Of a DNA stretch of 64,000 nucleotides, positions 26,385-34,689 are shown piece after piece. The notes beneath the pieces were generated by a model. The model was not told the DNA's origin. It saw nothing but the letters and a program-made list of their open reading frames with translations, and made no database searches. The position numbers and the translations under genes are program-made. The DNA comes from Candidatus Hydrogenedentota bacterium (GTDB lineage: Bacteria > Hydrogenedentota > Hydrogenedentia > Hydrogenedentales > JAEUWI01): the NCBI GenBank assembly GCA_016791475.1, contig JAEUWI010000013.1:73029-137028 (forward strand). The letters run 5' to 3'. The stretch's first letter is position 1; the number at the start of each line of letters is the position of its first letter.

Positions 26385-28487
26385 TCAGTCGATATATCCG
26401 AGCGAGCGGAGACTTTCTTCCGTGGCCGCATCCATAACGACGTTTTCTTTTTCAACCGCGCCCGTGGCGCTGCCCGCGCCGTGGGCTTGAATAAGAAGCT
26501 GCCGCGCGCTTTCCGCGGCGGCGGCGTGCTCCGTGATGTTCAGCGGGTGTTGCTCCATCGGATCCACCGTATGGTTATATAGCTTCTCTCCGCCGAAATC
26601 CACCGACTGAATGTATTTGAACTCCGGTGTGGTCACGGCTTCAAGCTCGTCGAAGTACAGCGTGCCGAAACTCTTCACGGAGCCGGGCGTCGGTTGGGGC
26701 GATTCCGGACGCAGGTAGGCCGTGAACGACGCGGACGTCATGGAGGCCGCATCGTAGGGCAGTTCGGCGAGTTCCAGGAGTGTGGGCGCCAGGGCTTCGG
26801 TGCCTACGGGCGCTGCGACGCGCGCCGGCGAGGTTACCGTGGGTCCCTTGATGAGCAGGGGCACCCGCAACAGTTCGCGGTGCATCGTGTGGCCGTGTTC
26901 GAAGCCGCCATGGTCCCAGAACTCCTCTCCGTGGTCGCTTGACAGTATAAAGATCGCACCGTCATAGAGCCCTTGCGCCTTGATGGCCTCCATGAGCCGT
27001 CCGAACTCGTCGTCGACGAAGCGCACCTCGCCGTCGTAGAGACTCCGAATCCAGTCCCGCTCTTCCTGCCGCCCGCCGAAACGTCCCATACGAACCCGTT
27101 CAAAGGCGTTGAACTCCATCCCCATGGGGTTGGCGCGCTCCGCTTCGCTCAGGTAGGCGGCGGGTGGCGCATAGGGCAGGTGGGGATCAAAGTAGTGGAT
27201 CCAGAAAAAGGCCGGGCCTTCGTTCGCGACCGGTAGCCGTGCGATGGTCGCGTCGGTGATTTGTTCGGTGAAGGACACGGCTTCGCGGGGCCGGAGGGCG
27301 TCGAGCATTGAACGGCCGAGGGATACCGCCGGGTGCCAGGACTCGGAAGAGATCCAGTGGTACTCGTCAAAGCCCTGACTCACGTTTCGCGCCTGATCCA
27401 GTACGGGGTTTTGCCCGATGGCCACCGTGCGGTAGCCCGCCTCCTTGAAATACTCGGCCAGGGTCTTGAACTGATCGGGGAGACGCGCCTGCCAGGCGGT
27501 GGCGCCATGGCGCAGGGGAGATACGCCGGTCATAAAGGACGCCACGGACGGCAAGGTCCAGGACGATGCGGAGATGGCGTTTTCAAAGAGGACGCTCTCC
27601 CGGGCCAGATGGTCGATGTTCGGTGTTTGCACACGATCCGAGCCATAGCAGGAGAGCGCGTCGGCGCGCAGCGAGTCTATCGTGATGAGAAAGACCGGCT
27701 TTTGCGCGTCCAGCCGCGTACCGCCGCCGCCCGGGCGCGCATCAAGTTGACGAGCCGCGATGGGCGCGACGAAGGGCGATAGAAGCACGGCGACGACGGG
27801 GAACGTCGCCACCGCACGACCGACACGGCTATGACCGGCGAGGTAGAAGAATATCAGGGCCAGCAGCATGAAGCCGCCCGTCAGGCCAATCAGCAAGAGC
27901 CCCTCTTTAGAGGCCAGCGCCGCATCCATGCGAAATCGGCTGAACCAGACCAGCGCGAGCGGGGCGGCCGTCAGCGCGGGAAGCGACATCGTGAGCAGAA
28001 GCGGGGAGCGCCGCAGCGTCAGGCCCCGTTCCACGTCCCTGCCGAGGAGGTAGCCCCCGCGAAGCGTGGCGAGTGCAACGATGCCCACCACGGCCATTTT
28101 AAGGAGGGCCGTTGCCGAATCCCGCACCATCTCTGTTGGCAGAAACACCCCGGTGATCAGGGCGAGGGTCATAAAGGAGTAGAGCCCGAGTGTGGTTGCG
28201 ACCAGCAGCGAGGTCACTGGGATGGGCAGACCGGCGCGGTGCATGAGCAGCAGCAGCGCCCAGAGCGCCAGCAGCACGACAAGCGCGACCGCCGTGGTTG
28301 CGGCGAGCGGCGGGAAGATGGCGACGGCGGAATCGTAATCGTCCGGCCGGGGGAAGCGGATCATGCTGATGGTCAAGTCGATGAAAGCGGCCACAGGCGC
28401 CAGGCTTGCGATCCACAGTATTGCGACGGCGGAGGCCCCACTCGATTTCGGCGAGCGACCGCCTTCAGTGCCCTGCGTGTTCACCAT
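26385..28487 (-). CDS. Membrane-anchored sulfatase-superfamily protein
   Basis: 700 residues from ATG 28487. About seven N-terminal membrane helices (residues 20-255) precede a sulfatase/phosphatase fold beginning FLITIDSLRADALSCYG. Metal-binding motifs are visible (IDSLRAD, SSDHGEEFWDHGG), as is the terminal SLRSLGYID. As in the next gene, the CxPSR formylglycine motif is missing and ASSWTLPSVASFMTG occupies its place, pointing to a Thr or Ser nucleophile. Such proteins transfer or remove phosphate- or sulfate-linked groups at the outer face of the membrane. The two genes are 70 bases apart, in the same orientation, and follow pilR. Confidence 0.83.
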   Translation of the reverse strand: MVNTQGTEGGRSPKSSGASAVAILWIASLAPVAAFIDLTISMIRFPRPDDYDSAVAIFPPLAATTAVALVVLLALWALLLLMHRAGLPIPVTSLLVATTLGLYSFMTLALITGVFLPTEMVRDSATALLKMAVVGIVALATLRGGYLLGRDVERGLTLRRSPLLLTMSLPALTAAPLALVWFSRFRMDAALASKEGLLLIGLTGGFMLLALIFFYLAGHSRVGRAVATFPVVAVLLSPFVAPIAARQLDARPGGGGTRLDAQKPVFLITIDSLRADALSCYGSDRVQTPNIDHLARESVLFENAISASSWTLPSVASFMTGVSPLRHGATAWQARLPDQFKTLAEYFKEAGYRTVAIGQNPVLDQARNVSQGFDEYHWISSESWHPAVSLGRSMLDALRPREAVSFTEQITDATIARLPVANEGPAFFWIHYFDPHLPYAPPAAYLSEAERANPMGMEFNAFERVRMGRFGGRQEERDWIRSLYDGEVRFVDDEFGRLMEAIKAQGLYDGAIFILSSDHGEEFWDHGGFEHGHTMHRELLRVPLLIKGPTVTSPARVAAPVGTEALAPTLLELAELPYDAASMTSASFTAYLRPESPQPTPGSVKSFGTLYFDELEAVTTPEFKYIQSVDFGGEKLYNHTVDPMEQHPLNITEHAAAAESARQLLIQAHGAGSATGAVEKENVVMDAATEESLRSLGYID

Positions 28488-28635
28488 AAAATCAATGCTC
28501 CGTAGCGTATGATTTTGCTGCCAGTGTCCGCCCTCAGCCGGGCGGCCGGAAAAATGGCGACGCGCAACGTCTGCCGGGATGCGCCGCATGCGAATCTATG
28601 ATACCCGATCCCCGCCGCCAATTGTCGCGCGGCGA

Positions 28636-30030
28636 TTACTGCGCTTCCAGGCCGTGTTTTTGCAGGCGATAGCGCAGGGAGCGGGGGGTCAGCCCGAGGA
28701 GGCGGGCCGCCTTTTTCTGGGAGTAGCGACTTTTTTCCAGGGCCTGTTTCAGCAAGTCGATTTCGAGATCGGCGATGAGGCGCTCCATATCCATGCCCTC
28801 ATCGGGGACGTGGGCGGCGGCCGGGGAGACGCCGGTTTCGGGGGTATAGTTGCGCAGGTTCTCGGGGAGGTCGTCCAGGCCGATCATGTCCGTGCCGCAG
28901 AGGGCCACGGCTCTTTCCATCACGTTGCCGAGTTCGCGAACATTGCCCGGCCAGTGGTAGCCATTGAGGGCGTTCTGGGCCTCGGCGCTGATTTCCAGGC
29001 TCTCCCGTCCCATATTCTTTGCGTGCTGTTTCACAAAGTGGCGGCACAGCAGGGGGATGTCGTCGCGGCGCTCGCGAAGCGGCGGCACATGGAGGGGGAT
29101 CACGTTCAGGCGGTAGTAGAGGTCGCTCCGAAAGCTGCCTTCCTCCGCCATCTTTTCCAGGTCGCGGTTCGTCGCCGAAATCAGTCGCACATCCACCTTG
29201 ATGTCGGTGGTGCTGCCCACGGGCGTCACCGTGTTGTTGTCGAGCACGCGCAGGAGCTTTACCTGGAGCATGAGGGGCATTTCGCCGATTTCATCCAGGA
29301 AGATCGTGCCGCCATTGGCAACAACGAACAGGCCCTCCTTGTCTTCCACCGCGCCGGTGAAAGCGCCCTTCTTGTGGCCAAAGAGCTCGCTCTCCAGCAG
29401 ATTCTCGGGGATGCCGCCGCAGTTGATGGCCACGAAGGGCTTGCTGGCGCGGTTGCTCAGGTTGTGAAGGGCCCGGGCCACCAGTTCCTTACCCGCGCCG
29501 CTTTCGCCATGGACCGCCACCGTGCTCGGCAGCGCGGCGACGCGCCGGATCATCTGCTGCACTTTTTCAATGGCGGCGCTCTTGCCGATCATGTTGCCGA
29601 TGTCGCCCTGCTGGGCCTGCTGCTTGCGCAGGGCCACGTTTTCCCGAAGGAGATTGCGCTGGGCGATGGCGCGCTCGATGAGAATTCGAATCTCGTCGTT
29701 TTTGAAGGGCTTCATCATGTAATCGGCAGCGCCGCGTTTCATCGCCTCGATGGCGGTTTCCACGGAGCCGTGGGCCGTCATCATGATGGCGGGGGTGCCG
29801 GGCGAGTGCTCCTGGAGCCAGGTCAGCAGCTTCATGCCCGCGTTGCGGTCCTGGCCCATGAAGAGGTCCGTGAGCACCACATCGTAGTGGGCCTGGCCGA
29901 GCTGTTCGATGGCGCCCCCGGCATCACTCGCGGTGTCCACGTCGTAGCCGTCATTCTGCAGCACGATAACCATGAGCTCGCGCATGCTGAGCTCGTCGTC
30001 CACGACCAGTACCCGATGCTTTAGAGACAC
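28636..30030 (-). CDS. pilR: Sigma-54-dependent response regulator, PilR/NtrC family
   Basis: 464 residues with the standard three domains. The receiver domain has acidic pocket D11/D12, phosphoacceptor D55 and a lysine in MMKPFKND. The AAA+ domain has GESGAGKE (Walker A) and the sigma-54 contact loop GAFTGA. A Fis-type helix-turn-helix lies at the C-terminus (LLKQALEKSRYSQKKAARLLG). It should activate sigma-54 promoters, classically pilin genes, when phosphorylated by the kinase whose gene overlaps it by 10 bases. No pilin gene lies in the window, so its targets are probably elsewhere. Confidence 0.93.
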   Translation of the reverse strand: MSLKHRVLVVDDELSMRELMVIVLQNDGYDVDTASDAGGAIEQLGQAHYDVVLTDLFMGQDRNAGMKLLTWLQEHSPGTPAIMMTAHGSVETAIEAMKRGAADYMMKPFKNDEIRILIERAIAQRNLLRENVALRKQQAQQGDIGNMIGKSAAIEKVQQMIRRVAALPSTVAVHGESGAGKELVARALHNLSNRASKPFVAINCGGIPENLLESELFGHKKGAFTGAVEDKEGLFVVANGGTIFLDEIGEMPLMLQVKLLRVLDNNTVTPVGSTTDIKVDVRLISATNRDLEKMAEEGSFRSDLYYRLNVIPLHVPPLRERRDDIPLLCRHFVKQHAKNMGRESLEISAEAQNALNGYHWPGNVRELGNVMERAVALCGTDMIGLDDLPENLRNYTPETGVSPAAAHVPDEGMDMERLIADLEIDLLKQALEKSRYSQKKAARLLGLTPRSLRYRLQKHGLEAQ

Positions 30031-31658
30031 GAGTTTTCACTCCTGAGTTCCCGCGCCGACTCGTGACCTGATTCATGGGCGCGAGGCAGCCGGACAATGA
30101 TAGAGGTGCCGCCGCCGGAACGCGACGCGGCCTGGATCGTACCATCATGGGCGGTGATAATGCGCATGCACACGGCCAGGCCCATGCCCACGCCGCGGGC
30201 TTTTTCGGTGTAGAAGGGCTCAAAGATGCGCGCGACCTTGTCCGGGGCGATGCCGGGGCCTTCGTCATCGAAGCGAATCTCCACCGGGCCCCGGTTTTCA
30301 TTCTGGGAGACGATGATGCGAAGGCATCCCTTGCCGTCCATGGCTTCGACGGCATTCTGGCCCAGGTTCATGAAGACCTGCCAGATCTGGGTCTTGTCGC
30401 CCATGATCATGCAGGGCTCGGGCGTTTCGTAGAGCTCCACCGTACAGCCGGCTTCCCCGCCATACTTGCCGCCGAGCAACTCTTCCACCTCCCGCGCCAC
30501 CTCCTGTACGTCCAGCAGGGCGTATCGCCGACCTGGGTCGCGGGCGAAGTCCAGGAAGCCCGTCACGATCTCGTTCAGGTGGTCGGACTCCCGCACGGCA
30601 ATGGCCGCGAGCCGCTCCACCAGCGAGGGCGAGTTGATGTTGCGCTGGAGCTCGTCCATGCTGCCTCGGATCGAGGCCACGGGATTGCGGATTTCGTGGG
30701 CCAGCCCGGCGGAGAGTTCACCGATCACCGCCATGCGGTCCTGCTTCTGGAGCTCCTTGCGCATGCGCGCCATCTCGGTGAGGTCGGTGAAGGAGGCGAT
30801 GAGGCCGGTGACGTGGTCGTGGGCGTCGCGGATGCGGTTGGTTGTGAGGCCGAGCAGCTTCGATTCGTTTTCGCCGACCTGGGCGTTGAATTCGTAGCTG
30901 GTAAAGTCCTTCTTGAGGCGGAGCGCGGTGGTCACGGGGCATTCCGCGCCCGACTCCTGGATCATGATGCCGTCCACGTGGAGGCCGGCCACATTCTCTT
31001 CCACGAGATTGAGGATGCCGCAGGCCGCCTTGTTCATGGCGATGACCACGCCCCTTGCGTCGGTGATGAGGAATCCGCTGCTGAGATTGTCCAGGATCTC
31101 GCGTTGAAATTGCTTCATCCGACTGACGCGCTGGTTCCAGTAGCCGCTGATGAAGGCCGTAAAGAAAAAGGCCAGCCCCTGAATCAGGTAGTGATACCAG
31201 AGGGCCAGTTGATCGGGCGCGTCCGCGGCCTTGATGAAGGTCTGAAACAGCATGAAAACGGAGGCCATGGTGGCGAAGACGAAGCCCTGGAGCAGGCCCA
31301 TGAGCACGCCGGCCTCCAGGATAACGATCACCAGCAGGAAGGTGAAGAAACTCTGGTGGCCGCCGGTAAAGCTGATCGTGGCGGCGACGACGCCGAAGTC
31401 CACCAGCATCTGGGTCCAGGTGAGTATGGCGGGGATGGAATGCTCCCGGCGAAGGACCACCAGATACCAGAGGCTGCTGGCCAGCGCCGCGGCGTAGATG
31501 CCCGTCACGAAGGTGAGGTAGGCGCCCCCCTCCCGCGCGATGAGGTGTGCGCCGGACGCGACCACCACCAGCATCCCGATACGCGCCGCGCCCACGAACC
31601 AGAGCCAGCTCGCCGGGCCGTCGTAGGTGGGGCTTAAGTACTCCAGAAATTTTTTCAT
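30021..31658 (-). CDS. pilS: Membrane histidine kinase, PilS-like
   Basis: 545 residues. Six hydrophobic helices (residues about 15-175) form the input domain, as in PilS. A PAS domain follows (ILDNLSSGFLITDARGVVIAMNKAA), then HisKA with phosphoacceptor in GLAHEIRNPVASIRGS and HATPase with MNLGQNAVEAMDG, DDEGPGIAPDKV and GVGMGLAVC. The gene overlaps pilR by 10 bases and lies 19 bases downstream of pilT, so the pair clearly works with the pilus motor. PilS in Pseudomonas senses pilin in the membrane; whether this one does is inference. Confidence 0.88.
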   Translation of the reverse strand: MKKFLEYLSPTYDGPASWLWFVGAARIGMLVVVASGAHLIAREGGAYLTFVTGIYAAALASSLWYLVVLRREHSIPAILTWTQMLVDFGVVAATISFTGGHQSFFTFLLVIVILEAGVLMGLLQGFVFATMASVFMLFQTFIKAADAPDQLALWYHYLIQGLAFFFTAFISGYWNQRVSRMKQFQREILDNLSSGFLITDARGVVIAMNKAACGILNLVEENVAGLHVDGIMIQESGAECPVTTALRLKKDFTSYEFNAQVGENESKLLGLTTNRIRDAHDHVTGLIASFTDLTEMARMRKELQKQDRMAVIGELSAGLAHEIRNPVASIRGSMDELQRNINSPSLVERLAAIAVRESDHLNEIVTGFLDFARDPGRRYALLDVQEVAREVEELLGGKYGGEAGCTVELYETPEPCMIMGDKTQIWQVFMNLGQNAVEAMDGKGCLRIIVSQNENRGPVEIRFDDEGPGIAPDKVARIFEPFYTEKARGVGMGLAVCMRIITAHDGTIQAASRSGGGTSIIVRLPRAHESGHESARELRSENSCL

Positions 31659-31677
31659 GAAAGCAACCAGTGGCGGA

Positions 31678-32751
31678 TCACATTCCCTTTTCCATCAGGT
31701 GCTGGAGCCCTTCAGGATCGGCGCTGCGCTTGAAAGCCATCTCCGTGGTGATGATGCCGCGTTTCGCCAGGCGATACAGGGACTGGTTCATGGTCAACAT
31801 GCCTTCGCCCTTGCCGATTTCGATCATGGAGGGGATCTGTTCCAGCTTTTCCGCGCGGATAAGGGAGCGAATGGCGGGATTTGCGAGCATGATTTCCATG
31901 GCGAGCACGCGTCCCATGCCGTCGGCCCTGGGTACGAGCTGCTGCACCACCACCGCCTCCAGCACGAAGGAAAGCTGGGTGCGCACCTGCGCCTGCTGCG
32001 CGGCGGGAAACACGTCGATGATACGGTTCATGGTCTGGAGGGCGTCGTTCGTGTGCAGGGTGGCGAAGGCCAGGTGGCCGGTTTCGGCCACGGTCAGCGC
32101 CGCCTGGATCGTTTCCGTATCGCGCATTTCGCCGATGAGAATCACGTCCGGGTCCTGGCGCAGCACGCGCTTGAGCGCCGCGCTGAACGAATTGGTGTCC
32201 GCGTTGATTTCGCGCTGGTTGACCACGCTGCGGTTGTGGCGGTGCAAGTATTCGATGGGGTCCTCAATAGTGATGATATGGGTATTGCGCTCGCGGTTGA
32301 TCTTGTCCACGATCGACGCCAGCGTCGTGGACTTGCCGCTGCCGGTGGGACCGCACACGAGGACCAGGCCGAAAGGCTTGTACGCGAAATCGGCGATGAC
32401 CCGGGGCAGGCCCAACTGCTCGAAGGAAAGAATTTCAAAGGGGATGGAGCGGAAGGCCGCCACCACCGAGCCGCGATCGCGATAGACGTTCAGACGGAAG
32501 CGGCTCAGGCCCTCGATGCCGAAAGAAAGATCGCACTCGCGGGTCGCTTCGAACTCGGCGATCTGGTCTTCGTTCATTACCGTGTAGATGACTTCCTGGG
32601 TCTGATCGGCCGTCAGGCGGGGATAGCCGGGCAGCGCTTCCAGGCCCCCGTGAAGTCGGATCATGGGGGGCGCGCCGACGACGATGTGCATGTCGCTGGC
32701 GCCCGCCTTGATGGCCTTCGTCAGCAATTCCTTGATACTCGGTGTGGACAT
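31678..32751 (-). CDS. pilT: Type IV pilus retraction ATPase PilT
   Basis: 357 residues, normal length for PilT. N-terminal PAS-like domain (ASDMHIVVGAPPMIRLHG), then Walker A CGPTGSGKSTT, Asp box TIEDPIEYLH, Walker B DPDVILIGEMRD, and His box GHLAFATLHTNDA. The C-terminus retains AIRSLIRAEKLEQIPSMIE, close to the AIRNLIRE motif important for retraction. ATG 32751 is used because GAGGAGG sits five bases upstream; the frame is open to 32775. It disassembles pili by hydrolysing ATP at the inner membrane. Confidence 0.94.
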   Translation of the reverse strand: MSTPSIKELLTKAIKAGASDMHIVVGAPPMIRLHGGLEALPGYPRLTADQTQEVIYTVMNEDQIAEFEATRECDLSFGIEGLSRFRLNVYRDRGSVVAAFRSIPFEILSFEQLGLPRVIADFAYKPFGLVLVCGPTGSGKSTTLASIVDKINRERNTHIITIEDPIEYLHRHNRSVVNQREINADTNSFSAALKRVLRQDPDVILIGEMRDTETIQAALTVAETGHLAFATLHTNDALQTMNRIIDVFPAAQQAQVRTQLSFVLEAVVVQQLVPRADGMGRVLAMEIMLANPAIRSLIRAEKLEQIPSMIEIGKGEGMLTMNQSLYRLAKRGIITTEMAFKRSADPEGLQHLMEKGM

Positions 32752-32871
32752 ACTTCCTCCTCTTCCGCTCGGCATCCCCGTCGGCCCTGCGCGGCGCGCC
32801 CGGCCGGGATGTTTCCCTTAACCCGTGTCTACTGGCGGCGCACCTCCCCTCGGGCGCCCTTCCAGGTTTTC

Positions 32872-34596
32872 TCAGTCTGACGAAGTATGTTCCAGAACCT
32901 GCTCGATCGTGGAGAGGCCCTTTGCCGCTTTGGCGAGGCCGTTCTGCCGCAGGGTCTGCATGCCGCAGGCGATGGCCTGGGCCTTGATCGTGTAGCCCGT
33001 TGCCCGCTCCAGCACGAGCGGTTGCAATTCGGGCCAGTTCAACAATACTTCGATCACCGCCACGCGACCGCGATAGCCGGATTCCTTGCAGCGACTGCAA
33101 CCGCGTCCCCGGACGAACTGGATCTTTTCCAGGTAGTCGAAGCCGCGCCACTGGATGCGGTCCAGGACCTCTTCGGGCACGTTGATCGGCTCCTTGCAAT
33201 CGGTGCAGACGCGCTTGAGGAGGCGCTGTGCGGCGGCCAGGGCCACGGAAGACTGGACGAGGAAGGGCTCTATGCCCATATCGGTCAGTCGGGGGAATAC
33301 GCCCGCCGCGTCATTGGTGTGGAGGGTGCTCAGCACCAGGTGGCCGGTCAAGGCCGCCTTCACGGCCACGTCCGCCGTTTCACCGTCTCGAATTTCGCCG
33401 ACCATCACGATATCCGGGTCCTGGCGCAGAATCTGGCGCAGGGCCGCGGCGAAGGTGAAGCCGATGGTGGACTGCACCTGCACCTGATTCACGCCGAAAA
33501 GGTCGTATTCGATGGGGTCTTCCACCGTTACCACGTTGGTGTCGGGCGAGTTCAATTTGTGCAGCGCGCTGTACAGGGTGGTGGTTTTACCGCTACCGGT
33601 GGGTCCGGTGAGCAGGATCATGCCGTGGGGCAGGTTCAGCGCTTCCTTGAAGGCCGCGATGGGCTGGGGCTCGAAGCCCATGCCTTCCAGGTCGAGGGTC
33701 AGGTTGGACTGGTCCAGCACGCGGAGCACGATCTTTTCGCCGAATTTACACGGCAGGAAACCCACGCGGAAGTCGATCTCGCGGGAGTTATAGCGGATGC
33801 GGAAGCGACCGTCCTGCGGCAGCCGGTGCTCGTCGATTCGGCAACCGCAAAGAATCTTGAAACGGGCGATGATGTTGGCCTGAAGGTGCTTCGGCGGGGC
33901 CTTGGCTTCTTCCAGCGTGCCATCCACGCGGTATCGGATGCGGATGAGCTTTTCGAAGGGCTCGATGTGAATATCGCTTGCGCCCCGTTCCAGGGCGTTG
34001 AAAAGGATCAGCCGCGCCAGCTTCTTGACCGGCTCGTCCTCCGCGCCCACTTCCAGTTTGGACACGTCCTCGATATCATCGGTGGTCTTGAGCTCTTCGA
34101 CCGAGCCTTCGCGGTCTTCTTTGACCATGAGAGCGTCGTAAAGGTCTTCGGCCTTGCCGCCGCCATAGTGCTTGTCAATCGCCGCCGCCAGTTCCGACGC
34201 GACCGCCACCACCGGCTCGATCTCGTAGCTCGTAAGCATTCGCAGATCGTCCAGCGCCATGATATTGAGCGGGTCGGCCATCGCCAGCGTCAGCACGTCG
34301 CCCGTCACGCTGACCGGTAGCATCTGGTACTGGCGGGCGAGGGTCTCGGGTACTTCGGACAGCACTTCCTTCGGGATGGAGTAGTGGGCCACCCGGATAT
34401 GGGGGATCCCGAGCTGTTCGCTCAGCGTGATGACGAGATCCTCTTCCGAGAGGTACTCGTTCTGCACCAGCAGGCTGGGCAGGCTCTGCCCCGTCTGGCG
34501 GTGCTGGTTGATGCATTCCTGAAGCTGCTCCTGCGTGACCAGATTCTGCTCCAGGAGCATATCGGGCAGTCGCTTCTTCGTTGCGCGTGTGGCCAT
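32872..34596 (-). CDS. pilB: Type IV pilus assembly ATPase PilB
   Basis: 574 residues with the full PilB/GspE layout: MshEN-type N-domain (residues about 8-150, RLPDMLLEQNLVTQEQL and LTLAMADPLNIMALDDL), N2 domain (SDIHIEPFEKLIRIRYRVDG), Walker A LTGPTGSGKTTT, Walker B DPDIVMVGEIRDGET, and the zinc-binding Cys pairs CTDC and CSRC in the C-terminal part. The RLG motif used by c-di-GMP-binding MshEN domains reads RLP here, so ligand binding is uncertain. PilB drives pilus extension. The upstream gene encodes a second protein with the same N-domain. Confidence 0.93.
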   Translation of the reverse strand: MATRATKKRLPDMLLEQNLVTQEQLQECINQHRQTGQSLPSLLVQNEYLSEEDLVITLSEQLGIPHIRVAHYSIPKEVLSEVPETLARQYQMLPVSVTGDVLTLAMADPLNIMALDDLRMLTSYEIEPVVAVASELAAAIDKHYGGGKAEDLYDALMVKEDREGSVEELKTTDDIEDVSKLEVGAEDEPVKKLARLILFNALERGASDIHIEPFEKLIRIRYRVDGTLEEAKAPPKHLQANIIARFKILCGCRIDEHRLPQDGRFRIRYNSREIDFRVGFLPCKFGEKIVLRVLDQSNLTLDLEGMGFEPQPIAAFKEALNLPHGMILLTGPTGSGKTTTLYSALHKLNSPDTNVVTVEDPIEYDLFGVNQVQVQSTIGFTFAAALRQILRQDPDIVMVGEIRDGETADVAVKAALTGHLVLSTLHTNDAAGVFPRLTDMGIEPFLVQSSVALAAAQRLLKRVCTDCKEPINVPEEVLDRIQWRGFDYLEKIQFVRGRGCSRCKESGYRGRVAVIEVLLNWPELQPLVLERATGYTIKAQAIACGMQTLRQNGLAKAAKGLSTIEQVLEHTSSD

Positions 34597-34689
34597 CCGT
34601 GCCCTCCTTTTACGCTATCCGCGCGTTACGCGCATTCTGTGGGCTGTTCATAAGAATAGTACATTCGGGGTTGCGTTTACACACCATCG

